Shown: positions 1-5,928, counted from the stretch's first letter. The stretch is DNA of 6,840 nucleotides from Holosporales bacterium (GCA_031263345.1 JAISFY010000073.1:1-6840), one strand, 5' to 3'. A program made the numbers and translations. Notes: generated by a model from the sequence alone, not told the origin.

Positions 1-4
1 AGCT

Positions 5-250
5 CTAGTGTCTTGTGTTACTGTTGTCCTGCTCTATGGGGTAAGTAAGGTCCTTCCCTGTAAACAGTTGGTATGCTGGTATAAGGTGATGATATGCCTC
101 ATAGTCATCTGTTACAAAATCACGTCCTTCTATCCCTATCTCATCTAGAAACTCCCCTAGTGTCTCCTTATCTCTCTTCCCTATCATCCAATGAATAATC
201 TTCCTTGCTTTCAGATCATATGCTTTCCATATCCTAATCTGTCTCACCAT
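5..250 (-). pseudogene. IS1-family transposase (InsB-like) fragment
   Basis: This 81-residue frame matches the C-terminal catalytic half of IS1-type (InsB-like) DDE transposases, which cut and join insertion sequence ends. Visible landmarks are IWKAYD (residues 7-12), the GKRDKET segment (24-30), VTDDYEAYH (46-54), where D48 aligns with the second catalytic Asp, and PIEQDNSNTRH (71-81), where E73 aligns with the catalytic Glu. Two things indicate a broken gene. The N-terminal part, including the first catalytic Asp expected just before IWKAYD, is absent; an in-frame TAA lies only about six codons upstream of the ATG. The frame also ends in TAG straight after NTRH, where relatives continue with a basic stretch resembling ARFxRRTKVVS. 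Skipping one base after the His codon would read R-A next, which suggests a one-base insertion, but the window edge prevents confirmation. No Shine-Dalgarno sequence supports the ATG. The family call is firm; inactivity is an inference. Confidence 0.8.
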
Positions 251-459
251 AGCCCCAGTGTGTAGTTATGACGCTAAAATCGTACAGCTTCCCCGACCAA
301 ATCCTGTGAAATCATACCTTCTGGGAATTTCATGGGATAGCTTAGAGCCGTTGGTCCCTGAGGGTTTCGAGGATTACCTGCAGGTTTTGTATCTATTACC
401 CGTGCCTAATGTTTACGAGCTATTTTCCATAGTGGAATTGATCCTCAGGCTTCGTAGCT
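251..459. other. Gene-poor stretch beside the IS remnant
   Basis: No gene is supported here. On the minus strand 274-405 is open for 43 codons (begins ARVIDTKPAGNP, contains LSYPMKFPEG, ends GEAVRF then TAG). It has no usable start codon and follows a stop, so at most it is a fragment of a decayed gene. A plus-strand frame beginning with GTG at 258 covers the same bases without a ribosome binding site. No IS terminal inverted repeat or target duplication could be recognised, so the boundary of the inserted element is not defined. Confidence 0.4.
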
Positions 460-876
460 CTATCGGTTTGGCAGTGCCGTCCTGGTTATTATTGGAGTGG
501 ATGTTTGTCGTTCAAATACAACTTCGATTCGAGACTGGTTTTGCCTTACCAATATTCTATTGAACGGTAAGGAACCATTCTTGAATAAGTACGCCGGGAT
601 TGAATTGTAACTAGTGATTCCGTAACGCAGCCAGTATTCCACATCCCAAAAGGGATTAGAAATGAGGATCTCAGGTATCAATTGCTCGGTCCGGATGGCT
701 GAGTTACAGCTTAGATCGCCGCGAGGCGTGAATGGGAAACTCCCCAAGGAAATGGAGATATTTTCTTCTTTGCATAAGTATATTCCGTAGATATTCATCT
801 TGCCCTGACTCGCCGAGCATTTCTCGGCTGTAAACATCATACACGCTATGATCATGATCGTAGTACTAATTTTCAT
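460..876 (-). CDS. Small predicted secreted protein of unknown function
   Basis: I do not recognise the family of this 138-residue protein. The start is well supported: an AAAGGTG Shine-Dalgarno sequence (884-890) sits seven bases before the ATG. The N-terminus looks like a Sec signal peptide, with a Lys at position 2, a hydrophobic core TTIMIIACMMFTA (about 5-17) and a likely signal peptidase I site after CSAS (about residue 23). The predicted mature part is about 115 residues, with no further membrane segment and several aromatic residues (for example NPFWDVEYWLRYG). After signal removal one Cys in the LCKEEN segment and one in LSCNS remain, and they could form a disulphide. The gene lies 113 bp downstream of rsmA on the same strand. 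Both other frames stay open for a short way past the TAG stop, so a frameshifted longer ancestor is possible. Export to the periplasm or beyond is inferred from the signal peptide only. Confidence 0.6.
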   Translation of the reverse strand: MKISTTIMIIACMMFTAEKCSASQGKMNIYGIYLCKEENISISLGSFPFTPRGDLSCNSAIRTEQLIPEILISNPFWDVEYWLRYGITSYNSIPAYLFKNGSLPFNRILVRQNQSRIEVVFERQTSTPIITRTALPNR

Positions 877-883
877 TCGAATG

Positions 884-890
884 CACCTTT
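884..890 (-). promoter_or_regulatory. Shine-Dalgarno site of the small secreted protein
   Basis: AAAGGTG read on the minus strand, seven bases upstream of the ATG at 874-876. It is the main reason to treat this otherwise unrecognised frame as a real gene. Confidence 0.6.
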
Positions 891-906
891 CACTGTTGAT
901 CTATTA

Positions 907-939
907 TTGAGTGTGGAAGGCAATTGACCCCATACTCAA
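907..939. repeat. Inverted repeat between rsmA and the secreted-protein gene
   Basis: TTGAGTGTGG (907-916) and CCATACTCAA (930-939) form a 10-bp imperfect inverted repeat around a 13-base loop. The single mismatch becomes a G-U pair if the plus strand is transcribed and an A-C mismatch on the minus strand. No T-run follows in the minus direction (TAATAGATC), so it is a poor intrinsic terminator for rsmA. It may be an operator or simply a structured spacer. Confidence 0.35.
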
Positions 940-989
940 CAACTAATTTACCTGGTCCTGTTAAAAAACTATAATTTTAATTGGGCAGC

Positions 990-1829
990 TCATTCTGGGA
1001 GTGATGCTGCTAACCGTTGGTATTGAGCTGGGTCTAGGGCTTCCGGCCTGCATTTTGGATTAATGCCACAGACCGATAGGGCCTCTATCGCCGAGTCATT
1101 CGTATATCGGTTTTTGAGGATGTTGTGGAGCATTTTCCGCCGCTTCTGAAAACACATCGCAGTTAGTTTTTGGAGTCTTTCAAGGCCATCCTCTGTCACT
1201 ACTGTTTTTCGTGGGGTAATTTTCATAACTGTTGATTTTACCTTCGGAATAGGATAAAATGCTCGGTTTGGGATGTCGAACACATTTTCGACTTTACATT
1301 GGAGTTGGGATAAAATGCTCAGTCTACCGTATGTTTTAGTTCCTACCGTCGCGCAGATTCTGGTCGCTACCTCCTTTTGAAACATCAGGATCATCTTATC
1401 TATGCCTTCTGGATCGAGTATCCAGTTCGTCAGTAGCTTAGTTCCTATGTTGTACGGAAGGTTTGAGAGGATCGTGATCTTTTTATTAGGACTTAACGAT
1501 TGAGGTTTTATGTCCAATGCATCTCCATATATAAATTCCAATCTATTCTCGTAACCTGCGGCAAAATCACTGTGCAAGGCCTCAAAAGTTGGATCTTTTT
1601 CTATGCAATAAAGCTTTACCGGCTTACATATTTCCATTATCGCTGAGGTGAGTCCGCATGGACCAGGTCCTACCTCAACTACGATTCCTCCCTCCGATAA
1701 AGGTATAGCACATCTCGCAATTCTTTCCAAAATCCTACGATCAAACAAAAAATGCTGCCCGAATCTTTTACCCCGCTTATGATCCACAAACAGGTTATAC
1801 CGTTCGAGTAATTTAATCCCCGTTTCCAT
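990..1829 (-). CDS. rsmA: 16S rRNA dimethyladenosine transferase RsmA (KsgA)
   Basis: RsmA uses S-adenosylmethionine to dimethylate two adjacent adenines (A1518 and A1519 in E. coli numbering) in the 3' hairpin of 16S rRNA, a late 30S maturation step. The 279 residues are the usual family length. Landmarks in order: KRFGQHFLFD (21-30), the family's N-terminal KxxGQxFL signature; SAM-binding motif I VEVGPGPCGLT (51-61); IEKD (76-79), the acidic residue expected to bind the SAM ribose; GDALD (102-106); the catalytic NLPYNIGT (123-130); FYPIPKVKSTV (191-201); RRKMLHNILK (230-239); and the C-terminal GINPKCRPEALDPAQYQRLA (255-274). The ATG has an AGAGG ribosome binding site (1838-1842) eight bases upstream. 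It follows groEL by 60 bp on the same strand, with a terminator-like hairpin between them. I see no independent promoter in that gap, so it may depend on read-through from groESL or on a promoter I cannot recognise. Confidence 0.96.
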   Translation of the reverse strand: METGIKLLERYNLFVDHKRGKRFGQHFLFDRRILERIARCAIPLSEGGIVVEVGPGPCGLTSAIMEICKPVKLYCIEKDPTFEALHSDFAAGYENRLEFIYGDALDIKPQSLSPNKKITILSNLPYNIGTKLLTNWILDPEGIDKMILMFQKEVATRICATVGTKTYGRLSILSQLQCKVENVFDIPNRAFYPIPKVKSTVMKITPRKTVVTEDGLERLQKLTAMCFQKRRKMLHNILKNRYTNDSAIEALSVCGINPKCRPEALDPAQYQRLAASLPE

Positions 1830-1843
1830 GTCTATAACCTCTA

Positions 1844-1876
1844 GTCAAAGAAAGAGGCCCTAAAATTGAGCCTCTT
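1844..1876 (-). terminator. Hairpin with U-rich tail after groEL
   Basis: On the minus strand AAGAGGC (1876-1870) and GCCTCTT (1858-1852) form a perfect 7-bp stem around an 11-base loop, followed by TCTTTGA. It starts 14 bases past the groEL stop codon. The stem is short and the U-run is interrupted, so it looks like a weak intrinsic terminator. It could lower rsmA expression relative to the chaperonins rather than abolish it. Confidence 0.55.
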
Positions 1877-1889
1877 CTCGGATGGATAA

Positions 1890-3530
1890 TTAATAATCCA
1901 TTCCCATACCGCCCATCCCTGGATTCGGTGAACACGGAGATGGTTTCGGTTCCGGCTTTTCTGTGATTACACATTCCATAGTGAGTAGAAGCCCAGCAAT
2001 CGAAGCCGCATCCTGCAAAGCCGTTCTAACGACCTTCGTCGGATCCATAATGCCGGCCTTAACAAGATCTGTATAAACATCTCCTGACGCATCGTAACCG
2101 TAATTGAAATCATCTTTCGCGAGAACGTTATAAACGACGACCGCCCCGTCGACCCCAGCGTTATCAGCTATCTGACTTGTTGGCGCCTTTAGAGCCTGCC
2201 GTACGATATTGAATCCAGCCCTCTGATCATCATTTACCGGCTTCAGGGAATCAAGTTGCTTGATTGCTCTCAGCAAGGCAACTCCCCCCCCTGGGACAAC
2301 TCCTTCCTCGATCGCAGCCTTTGTCGCATGCAAAGCATCGTCAACACGGTCCTTCTTTTCCTTTACTTCGGCCTCGGTTGCTCCTCCGACCCTTATAACG
2401 GCAACTCCTCCTGAAAGTTTTGCGAGTCTTTCCTTGAGTTTTTCTGTATCGTACTCTGATGTCGAATCTTCAATATGGGTTCGAATCTGAGCACATCGAC
2501 CCTGAATATCGTCCTTTTTCCCTGCTCCTTCTACGATCGTCGTATCATCCTTCGTAATCGTTATTTTCTTAGCTGAGCCTAGCATCGTAATGTTGACATT
2601 TTCTAATTTTATTCCAACCTCTTCAGAGATTACGGTTCCACCGGTCAGGACGGCGATATCCTCCAGCATCGCTTTCCGCCTATCTCCAAATCCAGGAGCC
2701 TTAACGGCTGCAGCCCTTAGCCCACCGCGCAGCTTATTAACGACCAAAGTTGCAAGAGCCTCTCCTTCGATATCTTCAGCGATAATAAGAAGAGGTTTCC
2801 CAGATTGGACGACTGCTTCCAAAACAGGAAGTAAAGGCTGGAGATTGGATAATTTTTTCTCGTAGATCAGGATGTATGGACTGTCCAATTCGCATATCAT
2901 CTTTTCGGAATTTGTAACAAAATAAGGGGATATATACCCGCGATCGAACTGCATTCCCTCTACGACATCTAACTCGGTCTGAAATGATTTTGCCTCTTCG
3001 ATTGTAATAACCCCTTCCTTCCCGACTTTCGCCACCGCACTCGCCAACATATCTCCGATTTCTTTTTCTCCATTTGCCGAAATGGTCCCGACTTGAGCTA
3101 TCTCTTCATTCGTGGAGACGGTCTTAGTCTTTTCCTTCAGCTGTGCGATCGTAGCATCGACTGCAATATTTATTCCTCGTAAAAGATCTATCGGATTTGC
3201 CCCTGCGGCAACCGATTTGAGTCCTTCCGTAAGGATAGCCTGAGCCAGAACGGTAGCCGTCGTCGTTCCATCTCCTGCGAGATCCGAGGTTTTGTTCGCT
3301 ACCTCTTTAACCATCTGAGCTCCGACATTTTCGAATTTATCGGCGACCTCGATTTCTTTAGCGACGGATACACCATCTTTAGTGATTCTCGGAGAGCCGT
3401 AAGATTTTTCGATCAAAACGTTTCTTCCTTTTGGTCCAAGCGTTACCTTGACGGCATTAGCGAGAGTATTAACTCCTTTCAATACTTTTTCCCTAGCTTC
3501 TGAGCCAAAGCGAATATCTTTTGCTGCCAT
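1890..3530 (-). CDS. groEL: 60-kDa chaperonin GroEL
   Basis: GroEL forms the double-ring cytosolic chamber in which unfolded proteins fold, using ATP and the GroES lid. The protein is 546 residues, full length for the family. ATP-site landmarks in the equatorial domain are TLGPKGRNV (30-38), KDGVSVAKEI (51-60, with D52), DLAGDGTTTATVL (83-95, with D87), the catalytic D398 in VDDALHATKAA, GGG (414-416) and D496 in GIMDPTKV. The apical domain spans about 191-376 and includes the conserved KAPGFGDRRKAMLEDIA (277-293). The C-terminal tail runs PEPKPSPCSPNPGMGGMGMDY (526-546): it keeps only a short Gly-Met end and has an unusual Pro-rich linker with a Cys. The ATG has a GGGAG site (3540-3544) nine bases upstream. 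It is co-transcribed with groES, 29 bp apart, under CIRCE control. Confidence 0.98.
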   Translation of the reverse strand: MAAKDIRFGSEAREKVLKGVNTLANAVKVTLGPKGRNVLIEKSYGSPRITKDGVSVAKEIEVADKFENVGAQMVKEVANKTSDLAGDGTTTATVLAQAILTEGLKSVAAGANPIDLLRGINIAVDATIAQLKEKTKTVSTNEEIAQVGTISANGEKEIGDMLASAVAKVGKEGVITIEEAKSFQTELDVVEGMQFDRGYISPYFVTNSEKMICELDSPYILIYEKKLSNLQPLLPVLEAVVQSGKPLLIIAEDIEGEALATLVVNKLRGGLRAAAVKAPGFGDRRKAMLEDIAVLTGGTVISEEVGIKLENVNITMLGSAKKITITKDDTTIVEGAGKKDDIQGRCAQIRTHIEDSTSEYDTEKLKERLAKLSGGVAVIRVGGATEAEVKEKKDRVDDALHATKAAIEEGVVPGGGVALLRAIKQLDSLKPVNDDQRAGFNIVRQALKAPTSQIADNAGVDGAVVVYNVLAKDDFNYGYDASGDVYTDLVKAGIMDPTKVVRTALQDAASIAGLLLTMECVITEKPEPKPSPCSPNPGMGGMGMDY

Positions 3531-3559
3531 AATCGTTATCTCCCATAAATTTTAAAAAA

Positions 3560-3850
3560 CTAACCAAAAATACCCATGATATCTGATTCTTTTATTACAA
3601 TATAATCCTTCCCGTCGATTTTGATCTCGGTTCCAGACCATTTCCCAAAAAGAATCCTATCACCAGCCTTCACCTGTAGCTGAACAACCTCTCCAGTTTT
3701 CTCGGATTTGGTTCCAGGACCAACAGCAATCACGGAACCTTCCATAGGCTTTTCCTTCGCAGTATCCGGGATGATAATTCCTCCACTCGTTTTAGATTCC
3801 GATTCTGTGCGCTCAACCAACACACGGTCGTACAATGGCCTAAATTTCAT
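3560..3850 (-). CDS. groES: 10-kDa co-chaperonin GroES
   Basis: GroES forms the heptameric lid of the GroEL chamber. The protein is 96 residues, typical length. It starts MKFRPLYDRVLVER and contains the mobile loop that contacts GroEL (about 19-35, including TSGGIIIPDTAKEKP), the roof-loop region near GPGTKSEKTGE, and the conserved GDRILFGKWSGTEIKIDGKD (63-82) and ESDIMGIFG ending. I chose the ATG at 3848-3850 because AAGGAG (3858-3863) lies seven bases upstream and the N-terminus then matches the family. The frame can be extended eight codons to a TTG at 3872-3874, but that start falls inside the CIRCE operator and at or beyond the expected transcript start, so it is not credible. First gene of the groES-groEL operon. 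Confidence 0.98.
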   Translation of the reverse strand: MKFRPLYDRVLVERTESESKTSGGIIIPDTAKEKPMEGSVIAVGPGTKSEKTGEVVQLQVKAGDRILFGKWSGTEIKIDGKDYIVIKESDIMGIFG

Positions 3851-3867
3851 GATTTGTCTCCTTCCTA

Positions 3868-3894
3868 TTAGCAATCTAACAACTTGAGTGCTAA
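3868..3894 (-). promoter_or_regulatory. CIRCE operator (HrcA-binding site)
   Basis: On the minus strand TTAGCACTC, a nine-base spacer and GATTGCTAA form the CIRCE inverted repeat (consensus TTAGCACTC-N9-GAGTGCTAA) with one mismatch in the second arm. It overlaps the -10 element and expected transcript start of groES and lies five bases upstream of its ribosome binding site. From established knowledge, the repressor HrcA binds this element and is released on heat or protein-folding stress. hrcA itself is not in the window. Confidence 0.95.
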
Positions 3895-3921
3895 TCTATC
3901 TCAAAAGCCACGTTATGTCAA
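3893..3921 (-). promoter_or_regulatory. Housekeeping-sigma promoter of groES-groEL
   Basis: On the minus strand a perfect -35 TTGACA (3921-3916) is followed, after exactly 17 bases, by TAGATT (3898-3893), which matches four of six positions of TATAAT. The predicted transcript start is near 3886, within CIRCE, so bound HrcA should block RNA polymerase. I did not see a convincing RpoH-type promoter here. Confidence 0.85.
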
Positions 3922-3929
3922 ACTATTTT

Positions 3930-3960
3930 TTTCGCTCTACAGGAGCAATACTGAGCGAAA
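3930..3960. repeat. 8-bp perfect inverted repeat upstream of the groES promoter
   Basis: TTTCGCTC (3930-3937) and GAGCGAAA (3953-3960) form a perfect inverted repeat with a 15-base spacer. It begins eight bases upstream of the groES -35 box. No T-tract follows it in either direction, so it does not look like a terminator. An alternative smaller stem GCTC/GAGC (3934-3937 with 3943-3946) is nested in it. An operator or a structural element is possible; function unknown. Confidence 0.45.
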
Positions 3961-4014
3961 GTGATTGGCGGCAACATAAGCTCATGCATTGTGATTACTG
4001 GCTGAAAGTTTTTA
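3961..4014. other. Middle of the groES/greA divergent intergenic region
   Basis: This central part of the 316-bp gap between the groES and greA start codons holds no open frame of note, RNA gene or repeat that I can recognise. The functional elements flank it: the groES promoter and CIRCE on the left, the greA promoter and tandem repeat on the right. Confidence 0.5.
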
Positions 4015-4044
4015 TTGACTCCATCTCTATAAATCTGATATTCT
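4015..4044 (+). promoter_or_regulatory. Candidate greA promoter
   Basis: TTGACT (4015-4020) matches five of six -35 positions. Eighteen bases later TATTCT (4039-4044) is a moderate -10; GATATT at 16-base spacing is an alternative. It is the best promoter in this gap for the rightward genes. The expected transcript start near 4051 falls in the first copy of the tandem repeat, giving a leader of about 115 bases before greA. Confidence 0.6.
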
Positions 4045-4087
4045 TTATCCTCGAAATTTGTTAAGTTTATCCTCGAAATTTGTTAAG
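4044..4087 (+). repeat. Perfect 22-bp tandem duplication in the greA leader
   Basis: Bases 4044-4065 and 4066-4087 are identical, head to tail; each copy starts TTTATCCTCG and ends TTTGTTAAG. The duplication begins at the end of the candidate -10 box and so sits at the start of the greA transcript. Perfect identity suggests recent slippage or duplication. It lies outside the coding sequence, which starts 79 bases further on. Confidence 0.95.
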
Positions 4088-4166
4088 AATCAGGAAGGCT
4101 GGGTTTTTCTTGGGTGGTTTTTGGCCTATATCCTTAGATATTACTCATTACGGAAGCTACACCAAA

Positions 4167-4640
4167 ATGGAAACGATACCTATGACCTTAAAAGGGTTCG
4201 AGGATTTACAAGAAGAATTGAAACGCCTCAAAAATATTGAAAGACCACAGATTGTTGAAGCTATAGCTTTTGCTAGAGCCTTGGGAGATCTATCAGAAAA
4301 TGCTGAATATCATTCCGCTAAGGATAAGCAGGGCATCGTCGAGGCGAGGATTGCCGTGCTCGAAGATAAATTAAGCAAGGCTGCCATCGTTGATGTTTCC
4401 AAGATCGTTTCGGATACTATCAAATTCGGAGCGACCGTGGAAATCGAAGATCACGACAGTGGGGTAGTTACCAAATTTCAGATTGTTGGTAGCGATGAGG
4501 CTAACATTAAAGCGGGGCTTTTGCCGATAACATCCCCAATAGCTAGGGCCCTTATTGGAAAACGTGAGGGAATTGATATTGAGGTATCGACTCCCAACGG
4601 GACGAAAGGATATACTGTTCTCAAGTTGACCTACGTTTAG
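4167..4640 (+). CDS. greA: Transcription elongation factor GreA
   Basis: GreA enters the secondary channel of RNA polymerase and stimulates cleavage of the backtracked RNA 3' end, restarting stalled complexes. The protein is 157 residues, family length. The N-terminal coiled coil (about 1-75) carries the tip acidic residues D41 and E44 in ARALGDLSENAEYH, needed to position the catalytic metal. The C-terminal globular domain (about 80-157) contains FGATVEIED, IVGSDEANIKAGLLPITSPIARALIGKREGID and VLKLTYV. I chose the ATG at 4167 because METIPMTLKG aligns end-to-end with E. coli GreA (MQAIPMTLRG); GGAAG at 4152-4156 is a modest ribosome binding site. The frame opens 29 codons earlier at a TTG at 4080, but that extension has no family match and starts in the tandem repeat. 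Followed 17 bp later by an MFS transporter, probably in one transcript. Confidence 0.97.
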   Translation: METIPMTLKGFEDLQEELKRLKNIERPQIVEAIAFARALGDLSENAEYHSAKDKQGIVEARIAVLEDKLSKAAIVDVSKIVSDTIKFGATVEIEDHDSGVVTKFQIVGSDEANIKAGLLPITSPIARALIGKREGIDIEVSTPNGTKGYTVLKLTYV

Positions 4641-4645
4641 TCGTT

Positions 4646-4650
4646 GAGGA
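4646..4650 (+). promoter_or_regulatory. Ribosome binding site fixing the TTG start of the MFS gene
   Basis: GAGGA lies seven bases before the TTG at 4658-4660. The first in-frame ATG codons (4742 and 4748) lie inside the first membrane segment and would truncate it, so TTG is the better start. Confidence 0.7.
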
Positions 4651-4657
4651 TTGACTC

Positions 4658-5905
4658 TTGAGGCAAATAGATCGTTGGTCGCAGTTTTTTCTGTGCGGGA
4701 AGAGTAGTGGTGATCATGCGACAATCATTTGGATTTGTTGCATGCATATGTTTTGGGGCATTGCGACTTCTATGGTTTTTTCTCTTCTTCCGATTTTTAT
4801 TGTCGATGAGCTGCATGGGACAGCGAAATCGTTCGGCTTACTAGAGGGGGCGGTTACTTTCTTTTCCTTTATGGCGAAGCTGTGTGCGGGATTTTTGATG
4901 GATATTTTCAGGAAAAAAAGACCGATGCTTCTGACTGGTGCGTTCCTTACAGTGTTAAGCAAACTATTTTTAGCCCTCTCGTTTAATGTAGCATGTGTAT
5001 TTGTCGCGAAGTCTCTCGATCGATTCGCGAAGGGCTTACGACACGCGCCGACGGATGCAATTCTTGCAGAGATTGCTGCGAAAGGCGGTTTTGCTTATTC
5101 CTTTCGGTATATGATGATCGTTCTCGGGGCATTTAGTGGATCTATCCTAACGTCCTTCATTGTCTTTAGTTTTGGACAGAACTTCAGACTCATTTTTGCA
5201 ATAGCCATAATCCCCACGATTATTGCTCTTTTTATCTTAAAGACAAAAATTAAGTATAAAGAAAACGATGTTTCTCTTCTTCGAGAGAAATATAGATGGA
5301 CTATTAAAGATGTTACTCATATGCCCGTGATTTACTGGCGCTTCATTGTTGCGGTTACTTTTCTTATGTTCAATAGATTCAGTGAAGGATTTATTACGCT
5401 TATGGCGAAAGATGTTCTTCCTAATTCAGTAGAAAAATTTCCGATATTTATGGCAGGCTATGAAGTATGTGCGATAATAACTGCGCTAGTTATCAGTAAA
5501 TTTGCCGATAAAATAGATGGAACGAAATTACTAATAGGTGGAGTATTCATTGTTTTCAGTGCAGATCTTTTCGGTATATTTTCTCATAACTTTTATACGG
5601 TTATTGCGGTATATCTTTTATCTGGAATCCATATGGGGGCAACGCAAGGACTAATGGCATCGACCATCGCCAAATGCGCTCCAAAACACCTAATCGGGAC
5701 TGCATTCGCGCTATTCTACGGAATTGAGGGAATTGCTTTGTTTATTTCCAACTATTTTGCTGGAATTTCGTCACATCTTGCCACCGCCTGCTCTATAAAC
5801 CCCTCTTCTGGTCCCTTTATGATTGGCGCTATAGCTAGTCTCTCCGCAATAATTTGTCTTTATCGTACATCTCTCCTCCAACGCCGACAGCTCCCCGAAA
5901 AATGA
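4658..5905 (+). CDS. Major facilitator superfamily transporter
   Basis: This 415-residue inner-membrane protein has about 12 hydrophobic segments in two bundles (roughly 22-50, 57-82, 90-106, 109-125, 150-172, 177-195 and 225-250, 262-282, 290-308, 311-335, 345-372, 385-403), with a charged cytoplasmic loop at about 196-222. GFLMDIFRKKRPML (78-91) resembles MFS motif A between segments 2 and 3. DRFAKGLRHAPTDAILAEIA (121-140) resembles the DRxGKGxRxxPRDALIAD signature of one bacterial MFS group, but has Thr where Arg is usual. QGLMASTIAKCAPKHLIGTAFALFYGIEGIAL (330-361) is the matching second-half motif. The substrate cannot be read from sequence. The gene starts at TTG behind a GAGGA site and follows greA by 17 bp, so co-transcription is likely. 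In host-associated bacteria such carriers often import host metabolites, but that is only a guess here. Confidence 0.9.
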   Translation: MRQIDRWSQFFLCGKSSGDHATIIWICCMHMFWGIATSMVFSLLPIFIVDELHGTAKSFGLLEGAVTFFSFMAKLCAGFLMDIFRKKRPMLLTGAFLTVLSKLFLALSFNVACVFVAKSLDRFAKGLRHAPTDAILAEIAAKGGFAYSFRYMMIVLGAFSGSILTSFIVFSFGQNFRLIFAIAIIPTIIALFILKTKIKYKENDVSLLREKYRWTIKDVTHMPVIYWRFIVAVTFLMFNRFSEGFITLMAKDVLPNSVEKFPIFMAGYEVCAIITALVISKFADKIDGTKLLIGGVFIVFSADLFGIFSHNFYTVIAVYLLSGIHMGATQGLMASTIAKCAPKHLIGTAFALFYGIEGIALFISNYFAGISSHLATACSINPSSGPFMIGAIASLSAIICLYRTSLLQRRQLPEK

Positions 5906-5928
5906 TACGTTTTCAGGAATATTGAGGC

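Noticed and set aside
258..563. Plus-strand frame of 101 codons beginning with GTG
   Set aside because: No ribosome binding site, no recognisable domain, and its right part overlaps the better supported secreted-protein gene on the other strand.
2260..2865. Two plus-strand frames (2260-2490 and 2590-2865) inside groEL
   Set aside because: Both are Ser/Ala-rich antisense shadows of the certain groEL gene, with no initiation signals.
3851..3874. Eight-codon N-terminal extension of GroES to a TTG at 3872-3874
   Set aside because: The TTG lies in the CIRCE operator and would place the start near or before the transcript start; AAGGAG points to the ATG at 3848-3850.
4080..4166. 29-codon N-terminal extension of GreA
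   Set aside because: The downstream METIPMTLKG aligns exactly with the known GreA N-terminus, so the extension is leader sequence.
4058..4240. Plus-strand 60-codon frame overlapping the start of greA
   Set aside because: It is out of frame with greA, begins in the tandem repeat and has no family resemblance.
4371..4962. Minus-strand frames (4371-4724 and 4714-4962) opposite greA and the MFS gene
   Set aside because: They are antisense to certain coding sequence, with no ribosome binding site or domain.
5895..5917. Possible terminator hairpin after the MFS gene (CCGAAAA with TTTTCAGG)
   Set aside because: The stem is A/T-rich with a bulged base and no T-run follows it.
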